From Bacteroidota bacterium (GTDB lineage Bacteria > Bacteroidota > Bacteroidia > Cytophagales > Cytophagaceae), in contig JAEVZS010000030.1 in assembly GCA_023392125.1 (NCBI GenBank), positions 186,001-250,000 of the forward strand: a DNA stretch of 64,000 bases. Reading direction: 5' to 3'. A program made the translations under genes and the position numbers. Below are positions 35,572 to 43,229 of the stretch, piece after piece. Position 1 is the stretch's first letter; every line of letters begins with the position of its first letter. Under the pieces are notes generated by a model. The model saw nothing but the letters and a program-made list of their open reading frames with translations. It had not been told where the DNA came from and searched no databases.

Positions 35572-36168
35572 ATGAAGAAGGGAAGATTGATTGGTTATTT
35601 GTCCGGAATGCTGCTGGGGCTGGGTGTACTTATGAGCAGCTGCTCTAAAGATGTTCAGACGCAGGATTTCTCTCAGGATGGCATGCAAAAGTATCGCTCA
35701 TTTGCCTTTATCCCATCCGGTGATACGGCGACATACAAATATGTGTCAGATCCGCTGGTGGCAGAAGGTCTGAGAGACGAAGTTACGACTCAGCTTAAAG
35801 ATAAAGGACTTTATCTTGATGCTGTAAATCCTGATCTGCTGGTGCTGATCCATGCCCGATATTCAGAGGAAATCGATTTTCAGTCGAGCATTCCTTCCGG
35901 TTATGAATATTACGCTCCGGGGTATAATGTGGAGCCATGGGGCGGATACTATTATACAAATTATAACGGGCTGGGCTATATCGGAGCCGGCCCCGGGGTG
36001 GCACCTGTAGAGTATACGCGCGGTGTGGTAGTTGTTGACCTTATTGATCCGGAGACGAAGAAGATTGTATGGCGCGGTAAAGCTACCGATGAAATATACA
36101 ATGAAAATCGAATCTATGAGGAGATGGCTGAGAATGTAGAGGATATTTTTGATGAATATCCCGGTTAA
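35572..36168 (+). CDS. DUF4136-type lipoprotein
   Basis: 198 residues from ATG 35572, chosen over a GTG at 35560 because it begins a standard lipoprotein signal (MKKGRLIGYL...LMSSC). After the lipobox cysteine, the DUF4136 body begins KDVQTQDFSQDGMQKYRSFAF and contains DPLVAEGLRDEVTTQLKDKGL, a Tyr/Gly-rich loop, then RGVVVVDLIDPETKKIVWRGKATDEI, the classic DUF4136 end. Members are envelope lipoproteins of unknown function, often near transport or stress genes. An efficient terminator follows 40 bp after the stop. Confidence 0.9.
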   Translation: MKKGRLIGYLSGMLLGLGVLMSSCSKDVQTQDFSQDGMQKYRSFAFIPSGDTATYKYVSDPLVAEGLRDEVTTQLKDKGLYLDAVNPDLLVLIHARYSEEIDFQSSIPSGYEYYAPGYNVEPWGGYYYTNYNGLGYIGAGPGVAPVEYTRGVVVVDLIDPETKKIVWRGKATDEIYNENRIYEEMAENVEDIFDEYPG

Positions 36169-36208
36169 TGAATTATTGTACAATAGTTGCTTAGAATATA
36201 TATACAGG

Positions 36209-36244
36209 GGTCCGGATATAAAACTATCCGGACCTTTGTTTTTT
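36209..36244 (+). terminator. Rho-independent terminator of the DUF4136 lipoprotein
   Basis: Perfect 10-bp stem GGTCCGGATA (36209-36218) with TATCCGGACC (36225-36234), 6-nt loop, followed by TTTGTTTTTT. Confidence 0.92.
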
Positions 36245-36345
36245 GCCCTGATGTACTGGCCAATTTCCTTTACAGATAAAATTAATTGGAAACGGGCCGG
36301 CACTATTTCATGCCGGGACCTGTTCAGAATAAAAAGGGAGGTGGT

Positions 36346-37134
36346 ATGGATAAGTTGTTGTTGGACATCATTGAAAAAGGTCAGATTTGTGAATTAAGGC
36401 AAGAGGGGGCCATTGTTACGGATGATTGTGAAAAGCTGATGTATCTTGCTTTGGCCGAAGGACAGAAGCAACCAACACAAATCCGCTTTAAAAATGAGGA
36501 AGGGTCTGTAAGACATACCATCTTTATGCCGGAAGCGCTGCATCAGGAGGAGCTGGCAAAACGGGATGCCCTGATTGACAGACTGGGAGTTTTTCTCGGA
36601 GAAGTAATCGGTTTGCCGGATGAGATTACTGAAAAGTTTTCTTATCCCACGGATGATTTGTATGATTTTCTGGTTCAGATGCTTGAGCTTAGCGGATGGG
36701 GGCTGAGTCCGAAGCAGGAAGAAATGAAGTTTGATCGCGGGGATGAGATCCGGAAAAAAGATAATATAATACATCTTACTGCGGATCTGCTGCAATATAA
36801 TAATCTGTCGGGCATTCAGGTTTTGTCTGACTTTTACAACTACCCTGATAATGTCTCGGCTGATATGCTTCTGGATCGTCTTGAGTTTCTGATCAGGGAA
36901 AGTGCAGATGACTCAGTGATGATTTATGTGCTTGATCATCCTTTTGCCCATGAAAAAAATAATTCTGATTTGCTCCCGGTTTTTATGGAAGAAAGCGGGT
37001 CTTTGAAGATCATTGCCTGGATTTCGCAGGAAGTTATCCCCCATAATCTGGTCCCTGTATTTGATATTGACCAGAAACTTATCGGATGGCTGGATCAGAA
37101 CTATGATGCAGGAAAGGAAAGCGCTTATCTGTAA
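36346..37134 (+). CDS. Uncharacterised acidic cytosolic protein
   Basis: 262 residues from ATG 36346, which has a strong Shine-Dalgarno (GGGAGG at 36336-36341). Upstream in-frame TTG (36286) and ATG (36310) lack one. No signal peptide, membrane helix or known catalytic motif. The protein is acidic, with two apparent halves: ~1-70 (KLMYLALAEGQKQPTQIRFKN) and ~90-262 with a repeated helical pattern and IIAWISQEVIPHNLVPVFDID near the end. I do not recognise a family. Flanked by terminators on both sides, so it is a monocistronic unit. Confidence 0.75.
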   Translation: MDKLLLDIIEKGQICELRQEGAIVTDDCEKLMYLALAEGQKQPTQIRFKNEEGSVRHTIFMPEALHQEELAKRDALIDRLGVFLGEVIGLPDEITEKFSYPTDDLYDFLVQMLELSGWGLSPKQEEMKFDRGDEIRKKDNIIHLTADLLQYNNLSGIQVLSDFYNYPDNVSADMLLDRLEFLIRESADDSVMIYVLDHPFAHEKNNSDLLPVFMEESGSLKIIAWISQEVIPHNLVPVFDIDQKLIGWLDQNYDAGKESAYL

Positions 37135-37146
37135 GCGCTATTTTTT
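37120..37146 (+). terminator. Terminator enclosing the stop codon of the uncharacterised gene
   Basis: AGCGCTTA (37120-37127) pairs with TAAGCGCT (37132-37139), 4-nt loop, followed by A and T6 (37141-37146). The stop TAA is 37132-37134, inside the stem. Confidence 0.8.
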
Positions 37147-37154
37147 GATCAAAA

Positions 37155-37547
37155 TCAGAACCGGTTAAGTGAATCAATATCCAGAGGTTTTACCAGATAG
37201 CCTGCAACGGATTTGAATGAGCTTACTTTCTGAATATCTTCCAGGTCTTCGGAAGATGTTATGACGGCTATTTTACATTTATTTTCGGCTTCCATAATAG
37301 TTTCAAACTTCTCCAGAAACTCAAAGCCGTTCATGATCGGCATATTTATGTCCAGAAGTATAAAATCTGGCAGCGTATCATTCGGATCTGCTATGGTTTC
37401 CATGAGGTAGGCAATCGCTTCTTTGCCTGTATTCCGGGTTACGATTTCCCGGGCAAATTTTATAGTCCTTAGAATTGTCTGATTAACAAGAAGGTCCATT
37501 TCGCTGTCATCGATAATAAGGACTTTTTGGTATTTGTATATTTCCAT
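37155..37547 (-). CDS. Single-domain response regulator
   Basis: 130 residues, REC only. Acidic pocket IIDDSEMD, phosphoacceptor Asp in LLDINMP, switch Ser/Thr in VITSSED, and Lys in VKPLD. Related to the receiver at 14205. It is the last gene of the kinase/STAS-like/receiver group (4 bp after the STAS-like gene), which makes it the likely phosphoryl acceptor of the kinase at 38068. No output domain is present, so it may act on a target by contact. Confidence 0.93.
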   Translation of the reverse strand: MEIYKYQKVLIIDDSEMDLLVNQTILRTIKFAREIVTRNTGKEAIAYLMETIADPNDTLPDFILLDINMPIMNGFEFLEKFETIMEAENKCKIAVITSSEDLEDIQKVSSFKSVAGYLVKPLDIDSLNRF

Positions 37548-37551
37548 AAAA

Positions 37552-37944
37552 TTAATCGAGGGTAGTTTGTTCAGTGGTATTTTGAAAAGTGCGCAGCCAT
37601 TTCATGGCTTCTGCTTTATCAGTAAATAGTCTGGCTGGTCTTTGTGGTTTACTGATTTTAATAAAAAAGTTGCCCAGAACCACAGTAAGGGGAGAGTTTA
37701 CAATAAAGGCACCGGCTAAAACTCCTTCGATTGCTTCCTCGGATACAAAAAGATCACGAGCTTCTTTGCTGACATTGGTAACGCCGTTTCCATCCAGGAT
37801 AATAAGGCCGGGTGTATTGGAGCGTAGTTGTTTCCTCGCTTCGATCAGCTGGCAGGCAAGATTATAATCTATTTTTACACTTCGTTTGAATCTGACTGAG
37901 AAAATACCATCTTCCAGCAGCATTACGAAGTCATTATTTTCCAT
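37552..37944 (-). CDS. STAS/SpoIIAA-like small protein in a two-component module
   Basis: 130 residues. The fold pattern (beta strand with VRFKRSVKIDYNLACQLIEARKQLRSN, then LIILDGNGVTNVSKEARDLFVSEEAIEG and ALF/WLR ending) resembles the small STAS-like or SpoIIAA-like proteins found beside kinases in Bacteroidota. I cannot assign a precise family. It is cytosolic, without a kinase-target Ser motif that I can be sure of. Four bases separate it from the receiver; 123 bp separate it from the kinase. A role in signal relay or partner switching is inference from context only. Confidence 0.6.
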   Translation of the reverse strand: MENNDFVMLLEDGIFSVRFKRSVKIDYNLACQLIEARKQLRSNTPGLIILDGNGVTNVSKEARDLFVSEEAIEGVLAGAFIVNSPLTVVLGNFFIKISKPQRPARLFTDKAEAMKWLRTFQNTTEQTTLD

Positions 37945-38067
37945 AGAATACTGAAATTAGACTCTTTTTGAATTAAAAGGTTAATTAGTGAAAACCGAAA
38001 CGGATGGTTTTGAAGCCATAAATCTACTATTCTTTACGGAGATGTAATAATAGCGGGACGGTTTTTC

Positions 38068-39294
38068 TTATTTAAGATCAGGAATCATGAGAAAGAAAGT
38101 AGTGCCAAGGCCTTCCACGCTTTTTACCGAAATAGCTCCCTGAAGTTTTTCGATGTGGTTTTGTACTATGAAAAGTCCCAGACCGGAACCTTCCTGTGTT
38201 CTGTTGGCCCTGAAGAACATGTTGAAGATATTTCCAAGCTGACCCTCCGGAATACCTATGCCGTTGTCTACAATTGTAATCTTAAGCGTTGAGTCTTCTT
38301 TTACGGCATTAAGCTGGATAAAAGGCCTGCGTTTATTGGCTTTGTACTTGATCGCGTTTTCGACCAGATTTTGAATTATAGTCCCGAAAAGTACTTCATT
38401 GGAACATAAATCAATTTCGGGTGAGATATTATTTAGTACCTGAACATTATTGATCCGGGCTTTTTCCGATAAAAGCGAAAGAATGGAATTGACCGTGTTG
38501 TATACCATAAAAGTCTTTTTTTCTTTCAGGGCATTGTCCGATATGGCGAGCTTTAGGAGGGTAACCAGCGTGTTGTTAAGTTTTGAGGCTGTCTGAATAA
38601 TCATATTCAGGTAGGAGGAGATCGGCGAGCTTCCTGCTTCCATTCTGGCTACTTCAGCCAGACCAATTATTGATACCAGCGGACCTTTCAGATCATGAGA
38701 GGCTTTATAGACAAAGTTGTCCATTTCCTTGTTTTTCCTCACAAGGGCATCTTCGTATTTCTTTAATCTGGAAATATCTCTGGCTATGCAAAGAATTCCG
38801 TTGGATTTGTTGCGTTTGTCATACAGTAAAGAGCCGGAACATGTAACATACAGTTTTTCGCCGTCTTTAGTGGAAAATACTTTTTCGGCTGATTGAAAGC
38901 TTCTCTGGTTAATCAGGCTTTTGAAGACACTATAGAGATTGCGTGAACTCTTATCCAGAATAAAAGAATAGTGCCTGCCTTTGAGTTCGGCCGGCGTATA
39001 ACCAAGCAGAGACTGAACTTCATCGTTGGTCGAAGTGATTATTCCCTGATTATCGACAATAATAACCATGTCAACGATGCTCTGGTAAATACTGTTGAAA
39101 TAATCCCTTGAAACAGTTGAGATTTTTAGCTCTTCTACCAGCATGTTTATTCCGGCAGTGATAGCATCGATTTCATCCAGCGATTCTGATATATTGCCTC
39201 TTGCATCGAAGTTACCCGAAGCTATCTCCAAAATCAGATTATGGATCTTGTCAATACGCTGCTGGTAATTATCACTTTCCTGGTTCTTATTCAT
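38068..39294 (-). CDS. Soluble PAS sensor histidine kinase
   Basis: 408 residues, no membrane helix. The N-terminal ~60 residues resemble a HAMP-like helical pair (IASGNFDARGNISESLDEIDAI). One PAS domain (~65-185: MVIIVDNQGIITSTNDEVQSLLGYTPAELKG) precedes the DHp motif NFVYKASHDLKGPL and ATPase motifs NLVENAIKYK, DNGIGI and GSGLGLFIV. The HAMP-like segment without membrane anchoring is odd; it may be a relic or a dimerisation unit. It heads the module that includes the STAS-like protein and receiver downstream. Confidence 0.9.
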   Translation of the reverse strand: MNKNQESDNYQQRIDKIHNLILEIASGNFDARGNISESLDEIDAITAGINMLVEELKISTVSRDYFNSIYQSIVDMVIIVDNQGIITSTNDEVQSLLGYTPAELKGRHYSFILDKSSRNLYSVFKSLINQRSFQSAEKVFSTKDGEKLYVTCSGSLLYDKRNKSNGILCIARDISRLKKYEDALVRKNKEMDNFVYKASHDLKGPLVSIIGLAEVARMEAGSSPISSYLNMIIQTASKLNNTLVTLLKLAISDNALKEKKTFMVYNTVNSILSLLSEKARINNVQVLNNISPEIDLCSNEVLFGTIIQNLVENAIKYKANKRRPFIQLNAVKEDSTLKITIVDNGIGIPEGQLGNIFNMFFRANRTQEGSGLGLFIVQNHIEKLQGAISVKSVEGLGTTFFLMIPDLK

Positions 39295-39601
39295 TTTTGA
39301 AATGACCCTGTCTGACGATCGGGCAAACTAACTGCTATTTTAGTACATTTTTTTCAAAAATTGATCAGGACAGGCATTTGATTTGTGTAAAAGAAAACTC
39401 ATTCAATCGTTTCTGTGTTCTTGTATAAAACAAACAGGAGTTATGATCGATCCGATTTTTGTTCCCGGAGGCTTACGAGGTTTTCCGGGTACTAAGCGCA
39501 TGATTCCTTTTTGACGAATTCGTAATATGCCCCTGAACCGGGCAGCTTGCAAACTTTGTAATTTGAGAATTGGTTATAGAATTAATCTGGAGAACAAACA
39601 T
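39295..39601. other. 307-bp gap between the PAS kinase and a small conserved gene
   Basis: Divergent promoter region. It contains a possible 23-codon ORF (39443-39514) with AGGAG just upstream, not convincing. Before the small gene (39602) there is TTTGTAATTTG and the ribosome-site-like GGAGAA. I see no further feature. Confidence 0.5.
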
Positions 39602-39826
39602 ATGTCTGCCGTAAAAAGAATCGAATACATTTGTAAAAAGAAGCCAACAGAGGCTAAGTTGGCAGGTTTTGAGGAGAAAAAGGTATATAAAGGAAGAACT
39701 TTCAATAATCTTTTTGAAGTATCTTCCGAATGGGCAAGCCAGAAACCAACATTTCTTCTTGAAAAGAAGGTTTTTGATGAGTATTTTGAAATTATCCATC
39801 AGGAACAGTCTGTAGCTGTCAAGTAA
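39602..39826 (+). CDS. Small conserved protein of unknown function
   Basis: 74 residues from ATG 39602 (MSAVKRIEYICKKKPTEAKL), chosen because CTGGAGAA lies just upstream; an in-frame ATG at 39527 would add 25 poorly conserved-looking residues. The sequence is basic at the N-terminus and ends FEIIHQEQ. I recall similar short proteins (YxCKxxPTEAKxAGFEExKxYxGRxFN) annotated as hypothetical in Cytophagales. No catalytic motif. It lies 92 bp before guaA on the same strand; no shared function is implied. Confidence 0.65.
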   Translation: MSAVKRIEYICKKKPTEAKLAGFEEKKVYKGRTFNNLFEVSSEWASQKPTFLLEKKVFDEYFEIIHQEQSVAVK

Positions 39827-39904
39827 AATGAATCCGGATATCTGTCCGGATTTTATTTTTGTCGGGTCACCATTTTTTATTTATCCAATTCAGCATAATA
39901 TTTA

Positions 39905-39912
39905 TATTTTTG
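39905..39912 (+). promoter_or_regulatory. guaA -7 promoter element, very close to the start codon
   Basis: TATTTTTG (39905-39912) matches TAnnTTTG and ends 5 nt before the ATG at 39918. No TTTG at 19-21 nt upstream. Suggests a leaderless or near-leaderless guaA mRNA. Confidence 0.45.
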
Positions 39913-39917
39913 CACCT

Positions 39918-41447
39918 ATGGCTGAAAAAATACTCATTTTGGATTTTGGGTCTCAGTATACCCAGTTAATAGCAAGAAGGATAAGGGAACTAAATGTATA
40001 TTGTGAAATTCATCCTTATAATAAGGTGCCCGCTATTGATAGTGATGTCAGGGGGCTTATATTATCGGGAAGCCCCTGTTCGGTAAGAGAAGAAAATGCT
40101 CCGGATGTTGATCTTGCTTCGATCAGAGGAGTGATTCCTGTGTTGGGAATTTGTTATGGGGCTCAGCTGATTGCTTATAAGGAAGGAAATGAGGTAATGC
40201 CTTCACGTATTCGCGAATATGGTCGCGCCCGTCTGACTGAAATTCACGGAGCTGATAAGCTGATGAAAGAGATTACTCCGCAATCGCAGGTCTGGATGTC
40301 GCATGGAGATACTATTTCCGGCTTATCGGATCAGTTCGAGATAATCGCCAGTACGGAATCTGTCAAAGTGGCGGCTTATAAAATAAAAGCCGAGCAGACA
40401 TACGGAATACAGTTTCATCCGGAGGTAACGCATTCTGTAGAGGGTAAAACAATCCTGAGAAACTTTGTGGTTCAGATTTGCGGATGCAGTCAGGATTGGA
40501 CACCGGACGTATTTATTGATGCTACTGTTCAGGATCTGAGAAATCAGCTTGGCAATGAGAAGGTGGTGCTCGGGCTGAGTGGCGGAGTTGATTCTTCGGT
40601 AGCTGCTGTACTTATTCATAAGGCTGTCGGCAGCCGGCTGACCTGCATTTTCGTTGATAACGGACTATTGCGGAAGAATGAATTTGAAGAGGTGCTTGCG
40701 TCCTATAAGGATATGGGACTGAATGTAATCGGAGTAAATGCCAGTGAAAAATTTTATGTAGCTCTGAAAGGACTTTCTGATCCGGAGGCAAAGAGAAAGG
40801 CGATAGGAAAAACCTTTATTGAGGTTTTTGACGAAGAAGCCCACAAAATAGAGGATGTTAAGTGGCTTGCGCAGGGTACTATCTATCCGGATGTTATTGA
40901 GTCTGTTTCGGTCAAAGGGCCTTCTGCAACAATTAAAAGCCATCATAATGTCGGTGGTCTGCCTGATTTTATGAAGCTAAAAATTGTAGAGCCTTTAAAG
41001 ACACTGTTTAAGGACGAAGTGCGGGTGGTGGGCAAAGCGTTGGAAATCAGTGATGCCATATTGCAGCGGCATCCGTTCCCGGGACCTGGTCTTGCTATCC
41101 GTATTCTCGGAGATATTACGGCGGCCAAAGTTAAAATTCTTCAGGAAGTTGATGCTATATTTATCAATGGCCTTAAAAAAAGCGGATTATATAATGAAGT
41201 ATGGCAGGCAGGCGCTATTTTATTGCCCATTTATTCGGTTGGCGTCATGGGTGATGAAAGAACCTATGAGCAGGTAGTGGCTTTAAGGGCAGTGACCAGT
41301 CTTGACGGAATGACTGCTGACTGGGCACACTTACCGTATGATTTTCTGGCTGATATATCCAATGAGATTATTAATAAGGTAAAAGGTGTGAACCGTGTAG
41401 TGTATGACATTAGTTCGAAGCCACCCGCAACTATTGAATGGGAATAA
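39918..41447 (+). CDS. guaA: GMP synthase (glutamine-hydrolysing)
   Basis: 509 residues from ATG 39918 (MAEKILILDFGSQYTQLIARR), the family's standard N-terminus; the upstream in-frame ATG at 39828 would add 30 residues without homology. The class I amidotransferase domain has C79 (GICYGAQ), H167 and E169 (FHPEVTHS). The ATP-pyrophosphatase has SGGVDSS (221-227), and the C-terminal dimerisation domain holds KPPATIEWE at the end. It converts XMP to GMP. The next gene starts 18 bp downstream. Confidence 0.97.
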   Translation: MAEKILILDFGSQYTQLIARRIRELNVYCEIHPYNKVPAIDSDVRGLILSGSPCSVREENAPDVDLASIRGVIPVLGICYGAQLIAYKEGNEVMPSRIREYGRARLTEIHGADKLMKEITPQSQVWMSHGDTISGLSDQFEIIASTESVKVAAYKIKAEQTYGIQFHPEVTHSVEGKTILRNFVVQICGCSQDWTPDVFIDATVQDLRNQLGNEKVVLGLSGGVDSSVAAVLIHKAVGSRLTCIFVDNGLLRKNEFEEVLASYKDMGLNVIGVNASEKFYVALKGLSDPEAKRKAIGKTFIEVFDEEAHKIEDVKWLAQGTIYPDVIESVSVKGPSATIKSHHNVGGLPDFMKLKIVEPLKTLFKDEVRVVGKALEISDAILQRHPFPGPGLAIRILGDITAAKVKILQEVDAIFINGLKKSGLYNEVWQAGAILLPIYSVGVMGDERTYEQVVALRAVTSLDGMTADWAHLPYDFLADISNEIINKVKGVNRVVYDISSKPPATIEWE

Positions 41448-41464
41448 TTGAAAAATAACAGGAA

Positions 41465-43228
41465 ATGAGGATATTGTCTTCTACTTTACTTGTGCTTTTT
41501 TCTCTGTTGATACAGGGAGTATATGGGCAGGACAGGCAAACGAGATACCTGACCGGCAAGGATTTTTACAAAAAAGGTAAATATCAGGCTGCCATGGAGG
41601 CGTTCAAGCCTCTGTTGTCTGAAGGTGAAGACAATCCGTTTCCCGAATATGCCCATTATTTTTATGCCTTGTCTGCGTACAAAGCAGAAAAGTACGAGGA
41701 TGCAAGAGTTATGGTGAAGCAGCTTCTTTTGAAATATCCTAACTGGGATAAGAAGGAAGAAGCCCAGTTTTTGCTGGGCGCTGTTTTGTTTGAGCAGGGA
41801 AAGTACAAAGACGCGTTGCAGGCGATGTCGGAGCTTGGTAAAAATTTTGACAAAGACGGAGCAGTGACTAAAAAGTACTATCTGGATAGAATGACTTCTG
41901 TTGAAAGTCTCAAATGGCTGTATCAGAACTATCCTAGAGATAAAGAGCTTGCCTATATACTGGCATCCCGACTTGCCGATAATACTTCCGAAGGTCCTGA
42001 TCAGATGCTGTTTAATTATCTGATCGAAGAGTTTAGGCTTGACAGAGCCAGATTACTTCCTGCAGCTCCTGTGTCTGTCAAAAAACAGGAGTATAATGTA
42101 GCAGTATTGTTTCCTTTTATGGTTAGTAAGCTGCCTGTAGAAAATGTCAGCAGGTCTAATCAGTTTCTGCTGGATATGTATCAGGGCATGCGTATTGCCA
42201 GGGACAGTCTCGCTGCACTTGGCATAAGAATAAATCTTTATGCATATGATACGGATAAAGACGTGAATAAATTCCGTCAGCTTTTGCAGGAACCGGATCT
42301 GGCCAGAATGGACCTGATTATAGGTCCGGTATATCCTGCCCACTTGCCGCTTATCAATGAATTTTCCAGACAGCATGCTATCCAGGTTGTTTGCCCCTTT
42401 GCTAATGATACGACTCCGGTTGCAGGCAATCCTTTTGCCTTTTTATTTCAACCGGGATACGATTCACAGGCTGAGTCTATTGCTGATTACAACCTGAGGT
42501 ATAACAAGCCGGAAAAGAAATTAGTCGACACGGGAGGCAGGGGAAAACAAAAGGAAGCAGAAGTACTCAGGAATAAAGTGATCATTATTCATGGAGAGTC
42601 GGAAAGAGATTCGACTATGGCTGCTGCTTACCAGAGGGCGCTGGCTGGCTCTGTGGAAGAAGGAAGTGATTCAGCCTATAAGCTGCATTCTGTAAAAAAA
42701 ATAAACCGGGAAAATATTGCCCAGATCAAGCAGACACTTACAGATTCTGTGCTGATGATATCTGTTAATCATATTGCTGTGTTTACCAATGATCAGGTTA
42801 TTGCAGCCAATGTGATCAGTTCCATGGAGATCAGAGGATTTAGTATCCCGGTTTATACGACAAGTGAATGGCTCGACTTTAATTTGCTTACAGTGGAGCA
42901 GTTTGAACGCAGAAGTGTACATTTTCTGTATCCGGATTTTCTCGATTTCGGAAAGCCGGGTGTTGAAGCTTTCCGAAAAAAATATGTGGCTGCTACCAGA
43001 TTGTATCCGACTGCGTTTGCTTTTCAGGGAAATGACATTGTCCATTTATTTGGCCGCATGCTTCATTCATATGGTACGTATTTCGGAAAAAGCCTCCAAC
43101 AGGCCGGGTTCGTGGCCGGTAATACACTGGTTGGCTTTAATTATAAATCAGCCCAGAGCAATCAGTTTATACCAATTGTCAGGTTTGTTGGGGGCAAGCT
43201 TGAAATGGTAAACAGAACTTCTAATTAA
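41465..43228 (+). CDS. Exported TPR plus type I periplasmic-binding-fold protein (LpoA-like architecture)
   Basis: 587 residues. A signal peptide ends near residue 21 (VYG then Q); no lipobox cysteine. Residues ~30-180 form TPR-like repeats (YYKKGKYQAAMEAF-type helices; EYAHYFYALSAYKAEKYEDA; AQFLLGAVLFEQGKYKDALQ). Residues ~210-580 have the type I periplasmic-binding fold (VAVLFPFM, LDMYQGMRIARDSLAALGI, DLIIGPVYPAHLPLINEF). This two-part layout matches LpoA, the activator of PBP1A, and amino-acid binding proteins of Peripla_BP_6 type. No permease is nearby, which argues against a transporter. hemL follows after one base. Confidence 0.8.
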   Translation: MRILSSTLLVLFSLLIQGVYGQDRQTRYLTGKDFYKKGKYQAAMEAFKPLLSEGEDNPFPEYAHYFYALSAYKAEKYEDARVMVKQLLLKYPNWDKKEEAQFLLGAVLFEQGKYKDALQAMSELGKNFDKDGAVTKKYYLDRMTSVESLKWLYQNYPRDKELAYILASRLADNTSEGPDQMLFNYLIEEFRLDRARLLPAAPVSVKKQEYNVAVLFPFMVSKLPVENVSRSNQFLLDMYQGMRIARDSLAALGIRINLYAYDTDKDVNKFRQLLQEPDLARMDLIIGPVYPAHLPLINEFSRQHAIQVVCPFANDTTPVAGNPFAFLFQPGYDSQAESIADYNLRYNKPEKKLVDTGGRGKQKEAEVLRNKVIIIHGESERDSTMAAAYQRALAGSVEEGSDSAYKLHSVKKINRENIAQIKQTLTDSVLMISVNHIAVFTNDQVIAANVISSMEIRGFSIPVYTTSEWLDFNLLTVEQFERRSVHFLYPDFLDFGKPGVEAFRKKYVAATRLYPTAFAFQGNDIVHLFGRMLHSYGTYFGKSLQQAGFVAGNTLVGFNYKSAQSNQFIPIVRFVGGKLEMVNRTSN

Positions 43229-43229
43229 A

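Noticed and set aside
39473..39799. Minus-strand ORF opposite the small conserved gene
   Set aside because: It is antisense to a better-supported gene and has no recognisable protein features.
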